This document shows, in pieces, positions 1-12,001 of a stretch of DNA of 64,000 bases. The notes below the pieces were generated by a model that saw only the letters and a program-made list of their open reading frames with translations, ran no database searches and had not been told where the DNA came from. Location: the NCBI GenBank assembly GCA_028752905.1, contig JAQNBH010000006.1, positions 24,104,311-24,168,310 on the forward strand, in the 5' to 3' direction. How positions within the stretch are numbered: the stretch's first letter is position 1; every line of letters begins with the position of its first letter. Made by a program: the position numbers and the translations under genes. The DNA comes from Cladorhizidae sp. MBARI D1340-BT2. Its lineage: Eukaryota; Porifera; Demospongiae; Poecilosclerida; Cladorhizidae.

Positions 1-344
1 AGGAAGTCAGAACTTCATTTAGATGTAAGATTTGTAAAGTAGCTTTATGTATTACACCTGCTTTGAACTATACCTCACAAAAGTTAGTCCTGTGTCGCTT
101 ACCATCCACATCATATCGTGTGTTTTTTATTTCTTTCTTCACTTTTTCTTGATTGTTTTTTCTTCCAGTAGCACAACTTTTACCAATCCTATGTATGCAA
201 ACAACTATGACTATGAATAATATTTATAGTGGATATGTAATATAAATGCATTGTTGCTAGATCATCCCAAAGCTAGCTGAGCTGAAAATATACTAGCACT
301 GGCTATAGAATACCATGGTTGCTTGGCAGTCTACTAGCTACCTC
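1..344. other. unassigned AT-rich sequence
   Basis: No reading frame, splice pattern or repeat that I can assign. The stretch leads into the minisatellite that starts near 345. Confidence 0.5.
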
Positions 345-1010
345 CAGCGCTAGCTATTGCTGGCTATATATATATCAGCTACAACTGCCTTCTTCAAGCG
401 CTAGCTAATTTTCTAGCTATAATGATCATCTAAAACTACCAACTTCAATCACTAGCTAATTTCCTAGCTATAATGATCATCTAAAACTGGCAACTTGGCA
501 AGCGCTAGCTAATTTTCTAGCTATAAAGATCAGCTAAAACTGCCTGTACAGTTCAAGCGCTAGCTAATTTGCTAGCTATAATGATCATCTATAACTTCCA
601 ACTTCAAGCGCTAGCTAATTTGCTAGCTATTTAAAGATCAGCTAAAACTGCCTAGACACTTAAAGAGCTAGCTTAGCTATAATGATAATCTAAAACTGCC
701 AACTTCTAGTTTGCTAGCTATAAAGATCAGCTAAAACTGCCTATACACTTCAAGCGCTAGCTACTTTGCTAGATATAAAGATGGCCTAAACTACTATACC
801 TCGAGAGCTAGAAACTTTGCTATCCAAAGATGACCGACAATTATTTACTTTACTAATTAGCTAAGCTTTAAAAATATGATCTACAACTGTCTACTTCGAG
901 CGCTAGCTATAAGATGACCTACAGCTAGCTACCTTGAGCGCTACCTAAAAAGATAGCCTATATACAACTAGCTAGCTAGCTAAAAAAATGCTCTAGCTAA
1001 AACTAACTTC
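345..1010. repeat. ~53-bp minisatellite rich in AGCTAGC palindromes
   Basis: A diverged tandem repeat. Successive copies of AGCGCTAGCTAATTT begin near 395, 447, 499, 555, 605 and 752, so the spacing is about 50-58 bp where copies are complete. Each copy has GCTAGCTA, a short AT spacer, GCTAGCTATAA, then GATCATCTAAAACTGCC. The two GCTAGC boxes can pair, so single units could form small hairpins. Copies become very degenerate after about 800. Confidence 0.85.
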
Positions 1011-4000
1011 GAGCACACTATATAACAAACTGGTTAGCTCATCCACATAATAATCTTACTTGGAGTCTAGCTTCACTTGTCTTGACATCTCTAAAGATTC
1101 TTCTAGCCTCGTGTTAGGTAGAAAGTTAGGAGATGGTCTGAATATCAATGAACACTCACCTCAACGAGCCACACACAACAAAAATAAATAATAAAAACAT
1201 CAGGTAATTAAAAAACACAGGTGATTCCAATAAACAGTGTCTGCATGCAGGGGAAATTACCTGAGTAACTCCCTTCGCATTCTAAGAGTTTAAGGATGCC
1301 AATGGGCAATATTAGGAAAGTTATGAGTAAAAAGAACATATCAACAGAATATACCTGTAAATACTTGTTTTCTTCCTTGATGTTATACCTCTACCTACCT
1401 CTTGCTAGTGCCTCAACTGTAGGACTTGCCAGGCTGCTGGATCAGAAACCAAACCCCTCATTAACAAAGTGCTAATACAGTTAGAGGTGCTGTGAGGCCC
1501 AGCATCTGGCCCAACCAGTAAAGCAACATATTGCATCCATTCCTTTCCACCAATCACTGTTGCACACCATTCCCCATCATTAGCTATTGTACCCATAGTT
1601 CATATTGAAATGTAATTATGGTACTTTATGACACTGGCAACCTGGAGTAACTGTCTCTTAGGGTATAAATGTACTCTATGTATGCCAAGCTCCTGCAAGC
1701 TCCAGGTTTCTAGATCACTGAATCTTCCATGCCCTTCTTTGTGACTTGTGGCTGCTCCAATGCTGAAGCTGTGGCACAGTAGATTTACATGTATCAGAAC
1801 ATCGGATTATTCAAACTCAGTTGCATGGTAATGATCATCAATGGGAGATTTCATTAGGGAGGGCTAGAGATTTGCAGGTGAAAGTCAAATCAGTTCGCTA
1901 AACCTGCAAAAGTAAGAGCTCAGTTTTATCTAATGAGTCATAGTTCGCTGTACTTGGCAAGATATTTTAAGGAACCACTTGAGCTAGACTCTCACAAGAG
2001 TATGGCAGTAGAAATGCAACCATAACAGAGATCATGAAGAATCAAACAAAACTTCGACAGTTAGCAGCACCATTTATAGTCAGTTGAGAGTTCAAGTCAT
2101 GTCATTAGCCTTGCTAAAGACGACCAGCTTGGAAGCACTCTATATTTCTATTTCATTCAGAAAAGAGGCCAAGGCATCCAGTCTCAGTGGAGTTCCATGA
2201 AAAGTTACATGAAGGAGTATCAGAAGGACACCATTTGCTAGGGGCAAACTGGAATGATGAGATAGACCACCAAGTGTTGCAGGCAATTCTGAATCCTCCG
2301 AGACAGCACTGGTGGTTGTTAAAAGAGTGAGACATCTGGCGTGCACAAAGCGTATGATAACCTGAAGCAAAGAACTCTTGCATCTCATTTTAGTAAATAG
2401 TGTTATTGTACAGGATGTAGTAATCAACAACAATTGCTCGTATAAAATATACACAAAAATACTTTAAATGAATGAATATGTGTATAAGACAGCATGGCTG
2501 CTACTGAGGACATAGCTGCTTCTCCTTAAGGAAGTAAGCTGCTCACATTCCATGGCCCTGCAGACTAAAATCGCTAATGATATTAGCAATTATTGAAACA
2601 CCCGAGTCAGTATCGACAAGTTTATAATGACTTGCTTGCTTTTCATATATCCAAAGTTTTCCCTTATCCGAACTATAGTGTAGATCCCAATACGTTGAAT
2701 GCATTTGGGTCTACAGTGCCCAGATGCATCTAACCCTGCCTTGGCTGGGGACCTTCATGCAACCACTAACCATTGACATGTCAGATATGTGCTGTCTCGA
2801 AACACAGAGAGTGGGCATTTTTTTACCCAGAGGTTAAGCAGAGTCCTGACTGGACAGATATCTGACTTTTTCTTCCCGATGAAGAGCTGGATTCCGTGAT
2901 GAAAATTGTCTATCTTCGACTGTAATAGTCATTCTTATGATGTCCTGGCAGGACGGATGACCCACTGCAATAGCTGAGCAAGACAAGTGGCATGTTGGTT
3001 CATAGAGGCTTCTGATAGACTGTCATTTCATTTCTCCTGATCTTGGAAAGCAACAGAGGTTAAAGCAGCATGCATCCCAAGTGATGTACAATGGTATGAG
3101 TGGGCCCCCCACCTCCTTTCAGCTTTATAAGAATATCAGGAGATATATGGCAATTTCTGTCATTTCTCCCAACCTTGGTATGCTTCCAAGCATTTGATTC
3201 CCTGTAGACTGTATTGTAGATGTTGATGGGCAGGCTCCAAGTGGTCTTTCTTGCCATCAGCAATGTAGAGAAATCAGATTGCTGACAAGTATACTTGATG
3301 GTATGATGGTTAACCCTGACCCAGCAATCTATGACATGAAGCTGCACGGCACCCAGTCTCTGTTGCTGAACTGCCTGAAGCCCCCCTGCAATTTAAAATT
3401 CCTGGAATTTTTACTGACTACTGCAGTATGTAACCTTGGCCATTCCTAATCAATAAGTTTCTTCACCTCTCTTTAGCCCAGTTCGGCCAGCTAGATACTA
3501 GAGTTACTTACAGTTCTTGTGAGACGACATCAGGTTCTCTGATGGCTGAAGGGACCGGGCACAGAAATATGTTACATCATTTTGGGACAGATTAACCACT
3601 GCTCTATTCTCTCTCCCAGGGATGTGCTGGCTTATAATTAGCAGATTATATTAGAGCAAAAGAAAAACAGGCTTTTCATGAGGTTCATCACATTGACAAC
3701 CTTTCTACCACCTAATATCAGGATGGCCACCAATACAACACTGCTACACCAGTATTTAGCTGCTTATGCCCACCACTATTTTTTCCCATAAAGCTTTCCC
3801 AATCACTAATGGAAACAGTTCCTTCACCACGATGTGAGGGATTTTCTATGCTTGTTGTATATAGTTTATCTTAATACCATTGCCCTCCTGACAAGAATAT
3901 TCCACACTCCCATCATCGTGGGGCATTGGAATTAAGATCACTTCCCAACACCAATCCTCCCCCTATTCTATGCTTGGACAATGCAGGCCCACCATAAAAG

Positions 4001-7000
4001 CTGATAGAAACTCATTCTGATCCTGGTGCTATAATGGAGCTCTCTAGCTAATGCTGGCAGGTCAGTTTCTTCTCAGGAATGATCTGCCTGATTTTATTAA
4101 GCTGCATACGTATTGTAGCCGCCCAATTATTCCAACAAATGGAGTTCTAATAATTGAAAATCATCGATAACTGAACTGCAGTGTGGAAGACCTTCAGCTA
4201 TTTTTAGCTCCACATAAAATCATTGGCAATCCACTCTCCTATACTGCATTCCACTGCCACTCAAGCTAAATTTATCCAGTTCTTCATAATATCACAGATC
4301 TTGAGCTCAACATTGATATTAAGGAAAACTCTTTTTGTCTTTTGAATAGGTCTGGCCATACTCTCTGCTTAGACTAGAACATGCCGGACTAGTGAATGCT
4401 ATAACACATCCCTCCACATTGGACTAGAGATGTTGACCTATTGAAGTGCAAAGCACGTTACTTCATAGCAGCAGTCTGATATCAGTCATCAACATTACCA
4501 TAGAGAAAAATCCGTCGTAAGCACAAAAGTTGGTGAGAACTCAGGTTGCAGAGCAAGTTTAATGATATTGTCACCAAACTTTGGTTTGTTTGGTCGTATA
4601 CCTAACCATATACACATGAGGCAATCCTAGGTCTATGATTGGTAGCCATGGATATGGGGCAGAGACATGATTGGTGACAGAGACAGCTAATAAGTGTTAT
4701 GTTAGTAAACATTGCAGAGAGTGGAAGTTGCTGCATGCACTCAAAGAAGGATGGTAGAAGAATAATTTTGACGCAAAATTCATAATTTGCAGGTGATTAT
4801 TAATGTTACTTTCTGTGATGGTACTCACGAAAAAAAAGTTAGATCTTTTCTTATGTCTGGGCATTTATGAGACGAGTTCCAAAAGGAAGTTTAGACTTTC
4901 CCAGAAGATGCCTGAAACTTGAGAAGTCTTGAGTTGCCCTAACTATGAAGTATTTGGGTTTGCATGCACTAGAATAAATTTAAAGTAGTATAGCCACAAT
5001 AGTTAAATATTTGCTCTACATTCTCATCACCTCACTTGCCATAAGGTATAGAGTGAGGCTCTTGGGAATAAAATTACCCACCAAAAATATCCTGTATTGC
5101 TGTGCACATATTCAACATATCTGACCATGCCCTAAGAGTTTCTCCATTGTTGTTATGATGTTTGGAAGCTAGCTACGTAACTAACATAAGAGCAGCAAGA
5201 TACTCGTTAGGAAACTGTGGACAGCTACAGACATTTGCAGCTATAAACAGGCCTGGTTATTCTAGTAAAACTCCTGCTGCAATGTTCTGTGAAACACATT
5301 ACCCTAATGTTGAAGCTTATTACACATGCTCATAAGCTGATATTAATTTCAAGAGCAGCACTTCATAATCGACCATATGGATGTTAACGACATGTATACT
5401 AAACAACTTTTGGTGAAATAAAACATGAGAGGCAACTCAACCAGAGTTTAGAGCTGGCATAACAGTGACATCCAACAACAGTGGAGAATTGGTCAACAAG
5501 GCAAGAAAGATTGTGATCGAGCTTCAGGACATGCAATGCATAATTCTGAAGGTGAAAGCAGTTAATATCAAGGAAAAGAAATCCATGCATACATCCAAGC
5601 TTAGTTGAGATCTTAGAGCAGTGAAAGCAGTGTGAAGAGAGATCAATTCTGAGTCTACCTTGCTTGATAGCTATAATAGTTGCCGAGCTATGACTTTCCT
5701 GGAGCAGTTTAATGCTTTCCTGCAGAGAGTGGAGATGCACATAAAGAGCCTATTGATTATCCATAGAGATATAGATATTACTGGTAGTATTTTGTACTAT
5801 TACATTGTGTTCATCCATGTTTTATTTATATATTAACTTTCTGTATGAAAGTTAATCATTGGTGAGATTTGTTTCTAGACAACTCTCCTCAGCATTGGTC
5901 AACAATATTTACAAACATTCATTTTGGAATTTGTGTATTGTTGTTCAGCAAAAATGCTTCTCTCAAACAATCCCCTTTTTCATCTGATGAGAGACGATAA
6001 GGTTTACAGTGAAATGTCAACTGTGACATTAATTTACAAAATAACTGGTTGCATAGAGAGAAGTGAGGAGGATCATATCTTGCAACTGGAATGGTCTCAG
6101 AACTAATTCAAATTCCATTCAGTATAGATATCAATCTATGATCAATTTAATCGAAAACTATTGTAGCTTTCAAAGTATTCTCAGTTGACATTGTAGATAT
6201 AAATTTCTCGATTATTAACTTAAATTTGCTCATTTGACATTCCTGCTAGATACTCTAACCTCAATCAGGAATAATAAGATGCTAAGATTCGTATGAGTCT
6301 TAGCATCTCATTGTTCCTGATGAAGGCTAGAGCATTTGCCAGAATGTTGAGTGGGTAAATTTAAGTTGATTGTCGAGAAAGTCTGTGTAACAAACAATTC
6401 TAGCATAAAAAGCTGTGGTCTCAGCAGTATACTTGGCTATGTGTATATGCTACCTCGTGGCATCTCATCAGCTTATCTAGATGCTACTGCTCAACTTTAC
6501 TGTTCTCTCCTGACATGTTCAAGACAGCAAAAACAGTAGCGCCTGATTGGCATATGAACAAACATGTGTGAGTCCACTATCGTGGCTTACCAGGGAACAA
6601 TTCTTATGCCAGTGTGGACAGCAGGTCCCTAACCAGCTCCAAATATGTAGGAACCAGCTTATTTTTGTGTGCATGGAACAGCTAGCTTTTACAAATGCCT
6701 AGCCATCACAAATGCAACTGCAAAGAAGTTACTCTACTATAGCTAAAGGATCCCAAAATCTAGAACGATCTGTAGATGACTTACCAAGGTTGGAAAAATA
6801 AACTCAGTATGCAGAACAGGATGTAAAAGATAAAACAGTTAGAGAGAAATAATTTCATGAACTGTACAACCTAATACCTTTTTTTACGATATCTATTTCT
6901 GCTGCTCCTCTCCCTTAAGTATTTCTTTAACTCTTCACTTGTATACAATTAGTTTTTATAATTAAGTACTTCTTTTCCAGGAGTCACTGATAGTAAGCAG

Positions 7001-7124
7001 CTCCATTTAACAACATGTGTGCAGAGTGTATGGATATTTTTTATGATGTAACTGTCAACTCACTGATTATAGATGTATACAATAACCAAAAGACACACTT
7101 TTTGTGATATAGGACTTGATATAG
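1011..7124. other. long stretch without a recognised gene
   Basis: Open frames here are short (63-113 codons; for example 1405-1596, 2140-2454 and 5399-5740 on the minus strand) and resemble no family I know. The part at about 5180-5440 shares stretches with 36890-37190 (a run around AGGAAACTGTG, and AACATGAGAGGC with CCAGAGTTTA), so it is a dispersed repeat rather than a unique gene. A fold-back repeat lies at 6239-6345. Confidence 0.5.
6239..6345. repeat. fold-back repeat related to Penelope-like termini
   Basis: Two arms of about 45-50 bases face each other around a short centre near 6290. The left arm has CTCAATCAGGAATAATAAG and the right arm has CTCATTGTTCCTGATGAAGG. The right arm resembles the terminal sequence of the Penelope-like element at 42781-42853: CCTGATGA followed by a potential stem, then GAATGT. 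The ribozyme core is damaged here, because the GAAA box is not intact. I infer two head-to-head terminal fragments of a Penelope-like element. Confidence 0.5.
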
Positions 7125-8644
7125 GCAGAGCAACGTAAACGTGACCATGCTACTGAAAACCGAAAGCGACTCGAAGGTAAGCTTCATACTGATGATCAAA
7201 GAACCAGTTTAATCCCAGTTTTTCAATAGTGGAGTTGGAGAGCTCTCAAAGAGTCGTTGATCTGAAGAAGCAACTTTCAGAGAGCTCTCAAAGTGTCGTT
7301 GATCTGAAATAAGAACTTTCAGAGAGCTCTCAAAGTGTCATTGATCTGAAGGAAGAACTTTCAGAGAGCTCTCAAAGTGTCATTGATCTGAAGGAGCAAC
7401 TTTCCGAGAACTCTCAAAGTATCGTTGATCTGAAGAAGCAACTTTCAGAGAGCTCTCAAAGTGTCATTGATCTGAAGGAAGAACTTTCAGAGAGCTCTCA
7501 AAATGTCGTTGATCTGAAGGAGCTAGTTTCGGAGAACTCTCACACTATCACTGATCTGAAGAAAGACTTGATTCACTATGAATCAAGATATGGTAAGCAA
7601 TCATACTATATAAGGCATGGTGTCCAGACATTTATTTCTGTATGTGCATAACATGGATATGTGGGAGGTGTTGGCCACAAGCATGCATGGCAGGGTTTTG
7701 TTTGTACTCATGTCTGTTTGTGCATTTGTATGTATGACTGCTCTCGGAGGATCATTGCCAAACTTGGTAGGCAGATTATGAATTATGTATCATCATTCAA
7801 TTTGAAGAGTCATGATCAATGGGTAGGGTCTGTGTCCTATTATGTTGCTTTTCATAAGTAACATCTGAGGAAAGACTTGTTTCAAGTGCATAGTTATGAC
7901 TAACGTCTTTTTTATATGTTGCCTATTGACCTGTCTGTTCATTTTCATTGTGAGTATGCTACTCATTTGGAACTGGGGTAAAAATCATTTTTAGCATTCA
8001 TAAAAAGATTTGCATAAAATTATATCTTAGAGAATCGTGCTTAAAGCTTACATATATGTTCAAACAACTTACATTACTGTAATTATATACTGCAAGCCCA
8101 TGGGCAATTAAAACGCCAGAGTTTGTATTGTGGGTGCTTTCATCATGAAGCTGGTTATTCCAATTGATGCCCACTCATGTTATTCACATGCACATTGCTA
8201 ATCTGCAATAAATTTGAAGCAAAATTTTGCATGTGAAGCTACTGCATGTGCTTTAGCTAGTTGTTCTTGTTCTCAGGATTACTGAAATGTCAAAGTTGTC
8301 AACTTTCCAATGGGCACTTGTTATGTGTAACCAGTTTAGTCCTAAAACAGCATCTGCTGCTTGGGTTCAAAAAAGACTCCTAGCAAGCCTCGAATCCTGT
8401 TGAGATATGAGCTTTATGAGTTTTCCATCCGACTTTTAGAAATACGAATCAAACCAGATAGGGCATGCTACTCTACACCCAATAAACAACATTTGCTTGA
8501 CTTCTAATATGCTCATGCATAGACTAATAGAACTAGTTCTAGTAGTCTATGGCTCATGTTATAAACTTACTTTGATACTGTGTCTTTGAAACTGTAGGTC
8601 GTCTTGACAACACAGAAAGCCAAAAAGGAACTTCTCAATGTCAG
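7125..8644 (+). CDS. three exons of a coiled-coil protein with 14-residue repeats (partial, one stop)
   Basis: Exons 7125-7176, 7230-7592 and 8598-8644 are each bordered by AG and GT, and their phases fit (1 then 1 then 0). The middle exon holds about eight copies of a 42-bp unit, giving a 14-residue repeat of the type SSQSVVDLKKQLSE, i.e. two heptads per unit. Leucine, valine and charged spacing predict a parallel coiled coil. The first exon is highly charged (AEQRKRDHATENRKRLE) and the last is short and polar. Repeat 2 contains an in-frame TAA at 7310-7312, so this copy is a pseudogene, a variant allele, or skips that codon by a splice I cannot see. Upstream and downstream exons were not found, and no family could be assigned. 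The match of splice phase over three exons is the main reason to call a gene. Confidence 0.6.
7235..7570 (+). repeat. 42-bp coding minisatellite
   Basis: Eight tandem copies of a 42-bp unit around GTTGATCTGAAGAAGCAACT and TCAGAGAGCTCTCAAAGTG. The unit length is a multiple of three and of the heptad (2 x 7 codons), so copy-number change lengthens the coiled coil without changing frame. Differences between copies are mostly single bases. Confidence 0.9.
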
Positions 8645-9137
8645 GTATCAGCTGAAGTTAGAGTATACACAAGCATTTGATATTTATCCTTTTTTAATAT
8701 TATTTTATAATTTCATCTTCAGAGCAGAGATGTGCATATATTTAGTAAGTTACTAAGAAATAGAGATACTCTAATTGTACTTTTCATTATGTACAGTTTG
8801 TACAATTTATCAGGGGAGTAATTTTTGTAGTCAAGCTTCTTGTGCCACTAATCAAGAGTTCTCTATTCAGTTTGCCATTATTTGTATGCAAAATTACTTG
8901 ATATTAAGTGGTAACTGAAATTTCTTTGGTTTGCCATACACTGTGTCTTGTTATGTCGCAGAGACTGCTTGCCTTCTTAACCTGGCTATTGTACTTGTTA
9001 AAAATATCTCAGGGTATTCTAGTAATATTTCAGGATAGTTCACGTCATATTGTTAACCAGCCTTTAGAAGGACTATGAATGTGACCCTAACAACCCAAGG
9101 AGTGTGAAGTTCAATCAACACCAATTCACACTTAACA
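8645..9137. other. no gene seen
   Basis: AT-rich sequence between the last coiled-coil exon and the next minisatellite. It may be intron of the coiled-coil gene, but no downstream exon with matching phase could be picked out. Confidence 0.4.
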
Positions 9138-9365
9138 TAGATTATAGTGATGTGACTAGAGCTAAGGCTTGGACTAGAGTTAAGGCTAAGGCTTGGACTA
9201 GAGTTAAGGCTAAGGCTTGGACTCGAGTTAAGGCTAAGGCTTGGACTAGAGTTAAGGCTAAGGCTTGGACTAGAGTTAAGGCTAAGGATTGGACTAGAGT
9301 TAAGGCTAAGGCTTGGATTAGAGTTAAGGCTAAGGCTTGGTCTAGAGTTAAGGCTAAGGCTAGAG
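9138..9365. repeat. 24-bp minisatellite
   Basis: About nine copies of a 24-bp unit of the form GGCTTGGACTAGAGTTAAGG plus CTAA, with single-base variants. Because 24 is a multiple of three it is open in several frames on both strands (9104-9421 plus, 9053-9385 minus). Those frames are products of the repeat and not genes. Confidence 0.92.
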
Positions 9366-9445
9366 CTAGAAATAGGGCTAGGCATCCGACTGATATATTT
9401 GTGGCTGGCCTTCTATACTAGCCCTAGCTCTAGCCCTAGGCCATA
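9366..9445. repeat. short fold-back / dispersed repeat
   Basis: GGCTAGAGCTAG on one side faces CTAGCTCTAGCC on the other around a 50-bp centre. The same combination (CCTAGGG, GGGCTAGAGCTAGAA, then TATAGAAGGC and GCCACAAATA) recurs near 35037-35100, so this is a copy of a small dispersed element, possibly a MITE end. Confidence 0.5.
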
Positions 9446-10259
9446 ATATACTGTGGTTATCCATCTGCGTGCTGAGATATAGTTACAATTTTCAAGGTGT
9501 TAGCTAGCCATAGCCATTTCTTATTGATACAGATCATAGATTATATGTACTGGACAAGTTAGAATAAGAGGGCCTGGTAGTGTCAGAAGAGTTAGCCACA
9601 CCCACAATCATGACCATTTTTTTCCTTCCAAGAGGCCTTTTGAAAAAACATTGTAGCATAGAGGTTGTTCCAGTAGACTTGGTACTATTCATAGCGGAGG
9701 CTTCATTATGATGAAGTGGAAGGTCAAGTGTGCTGTTATTTTAGCTTGACAGTTCTAACAAAATATCTACGAAAAGTGGAACCTCTGAAGCTGCATTTTA
9801 TGTTAGAATGCAGTCTACATTATATATATGCTACGCGCAAACCTGGAATTTGCTCAATCCTAGGATCGCGCAAGGTCAAACTCAAACCTCCAATCTGCAC
9901 TCTCAAAACCAAGAATTTGGTAATAACAGTAAGTTGCTCAATCTAGGATTGATCATAGAATTTCTACTCAATAGAACAGGTAAAAGTTGCTCATTCTGGC
10001 AAGAAACCTTGGATCCAAGGTTTGCGCACACTATCCTTGGATCGCGCTAGGTCAAACTCAAACCTCAATCTGCACTCTCAAAACCAAGAATGTTAATAGG
10101 AGCAGTAAAAGTTGCTCAATTCTAGGATTTATCATAGAATTTGTAGCTCTAGAAACAGGTAAAAGTTGCTCATTCTGACAAGATAGTTGCATTCCATAAA
10201 GGCCAAATCTTGTACATACAAAATTCGTACAAAATTCATAACCGAGTAGTCCAATTCAG
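9446..10259. repeat. duplicated ~180-bp sequence related to the 54-55 kb block
   Basis: Two tandem copies (about 9838-10015 and 10016-10178) share AGGATCGCGC, AGGTCAAACTCAAACCTC, AATCTGCACTCTCAAAACCA and GTAAAAGTTGCTCA. The first copy begins with AACCTGGAATTTGCTCAATC, which also occurs near 55238 and 62723, and inverted at about 14642-14662. The stretch at 9660-9765 resembles 54290-54380. Stops are frequent and differ between copies, so I treat it as non-coding repeat. Confidence 0.55.
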
Positions 10260-11114
10260 TTAGCAATTAATACATGTCCAATCCATATCTTCTGATCGAA
10301 ATACAACTCTGGGAATCTTGATGCACTTGTCATGGTACCACTCCCCACATTTTGAACATTCTGCCATCCTACTTTTGTTCCATGGCATTCGGCAGACGCA
10401 GAACAGTTCGATTGTTTGAAATGGTTCGATTGCCGGAGAGAGGTTTGTAACAGTTTTACCAGGAAAAGGTAGCATTTTACGTGACTCGAAACAATTTACG
10501 AGGTGACATCTCATTTTGGAGATATCCTTGGCTGGATCTTCACCATAACAGAGGGCTACTGCACAAGCAATAGCAAAAACTCCACAGTCATTACCATTGG
10601 TCTGCTGCTGAATGTTCATAAACCTTGCTGTGATCGTTTTATTCCTTGAAAATACAAGTGCAGCTATCTATTCAGAAGTTGATTGAGGCAAACGATTGTA
10701 AAGACTATCATATACCTTAACTTCACTATTATCTTCCTTGCTCAGCTCAATGCAGATCCAGTGGTTGTTTTGACTGTTCAAAATCTAGACTGCATGACTC
10801 TGAATAACGTCAGTGCTAAGATTAGAGACCACAGTAGTAGCTTGCAATCTTTTGATGGAGAGAAATACTTTTTTGAGAAGTTTCTGAGAGGCATACATAT
10901 GGGAATCCACTAACCAGTTACCATTAAGAATCATGTCACGATCTTCTTTATACAACACTAGGTCTGGGATCCACATTGGTGGGACTGGTATATCAGGGTA
11001 GTGATCAACAATAACTAGTCCAGGCTTTCTATCATCACTGACAGAACTATCTAGAAGTTCAACATCATCAAAAAAAATTTGGTCTTTAGTAGCTCTACTG
11101 ACAGTACCACCCAC
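10260..11114 (-). pseudogene. Ulp1-type protease plus PHD finger, C-terminal part of the Ginger1-like gene
   Basis: One minus-strand frame from 11114 to 10260, interrupted by TAG at 10785-10787 and TAG at 10668-10670. Reading through these, the order is: a segment around DRDMILNGNWLVDSHMYASQ, a histidine motif (NNHWICIEL), an aspartate region (VYDSLYNRLPQ), then QQQTNGNDCGVFAIACAVAL. This is the Q-x-x-x-G-x-DCGVFA pattern of C48 (Ulp1/SENP) cysteine proteases, with the expected His, Asp, Gln and Cys. A PHD finger follows: FCVCRMPW, MAECSKCGEWYHDKC, WTCINC, ending at a stop. Ulp1 and PHD modules are, as I recall, known accessories of Ginger1-like transposase genes. It lies directly downstream of the integrase exons on the same strand but in a different frame from 11210-11763. 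An imperfect ~90-bp internal duplication (DDV-L-DSSVS motif twice) at the junction near 11040-11210 may explain the shift. Confidence 0.75.
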
Positions 11115-11209
11115 AACACTACTATCAGGCCACTTACAGAACTATCTACAAGTTTGACATCATCGACAACTTTTTTTCCACAGGTAAGCCAGTAGCTCTG
11201 GTGATGGCA

Positions 11210-11763
11210 CTACCCACAAACAACACCATCATGGAATCCTTTCTTGTCACTGTTAAAGCAAGGTAATCCAGTATGACATCTTTTGGTGCACAACTTTCTG
11301 GCTTTCTTACAAGAGCAATGAGAGTGTTTGCATCCACCTTTGCAACCACATGAGTTACCATAATAGGCATTCTTAGGGTTAAAGAGCAGTGCAGTTTCTC
11401 GTAGAGACAAAAAGGATTCCATTTTCCAGTCATTTGGTGAAAGCTCGACTTTGCCAGAATACCGCTCAAGTTGTCCATCATAAGCACAGTTTTTCAATAC
11501 CCCATATTGACAACGTAGGCGATACACAGGTCTCTTGGTACCAGAGATAACAACTATTACACATGGTATCCATCGAAAATCAGTTGATGCTCTGTCGATT
11601 TGTGGGATTTGAATGCTGACTAAATCCCCAACAGCAAATGATTCAACAGCATGGCGTTTCCGTTTACTGTATTGTTTCACCATTCTTTCAGCATTCAATC
11701 GATAGTTTCTATCAGCTTCCTTTCTTCATTTGCTATGCTTTTGGCTTGTTGCTAATGGAGTAC
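11210..11763 (-). pseudogene. Integrase C-terminal exon with CXC-like cysteine-rich region
   Basis: The exon begins after an acceptor (TTCTTCAG, intron ends at 11764) and runs to a stop at 11210, with one in-frame TGA near its start (before RKEADRNYRLNAERM). It encodes RKRHAVESFAVGDLVSIQIP and RWIPCVIVVISG, a small beta-barrel-like tail typical of KRBA2/Ginger integrases. A cysteine-rich block follows: CGCKGGCKHSHCSCKKARK then LCTKRCHTGLPCFN. That spacing resembles the CXC (tesmin/TSO1-like) zinc domain often seen after the integrase in these proteins. It precedes the Ulp1 and PHD part of the same gene. Confidence 0.75.
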
Positions 11764-12001
11764 CTGAAGAAATATTTTTAATAAAATGTATATAATGGGA
11801 TTGCGAAAAGTAATTTACTTGTGTTTTCACTCTCAAGTCTCAACACAAGGAAAGCTCTGTGCAATGTTTATTTGGTATTATAATAGAATGTCTAAAATTG
11901 TTTTACTCTCCATTTACTGACCCTGGATTAGAAATATTAAAAGGTCTAAAATTGTTTTACTTTGCTTATTTCTGATATCACTCTCTGTGCAATGAGGTTC
12001 A

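Noticed and set aside
345..1010. CRISPR-like array
   Set aside because: Repeat-to-repeat divergence, no constant repeat with unique spacers, and the genome is clearly eukaryotic with spliced genes.
9053..9421. Open frames on both strands with SLSLNSSP or KAKAWTRV repeats
   Set aside because: 24-bp minisatellite, a multiple of three, open by composition.
11146..11487. 113-codon minus-strand frame
   Set aside because: Shadow of the CXC-containing integrase exon at 11210-11763.
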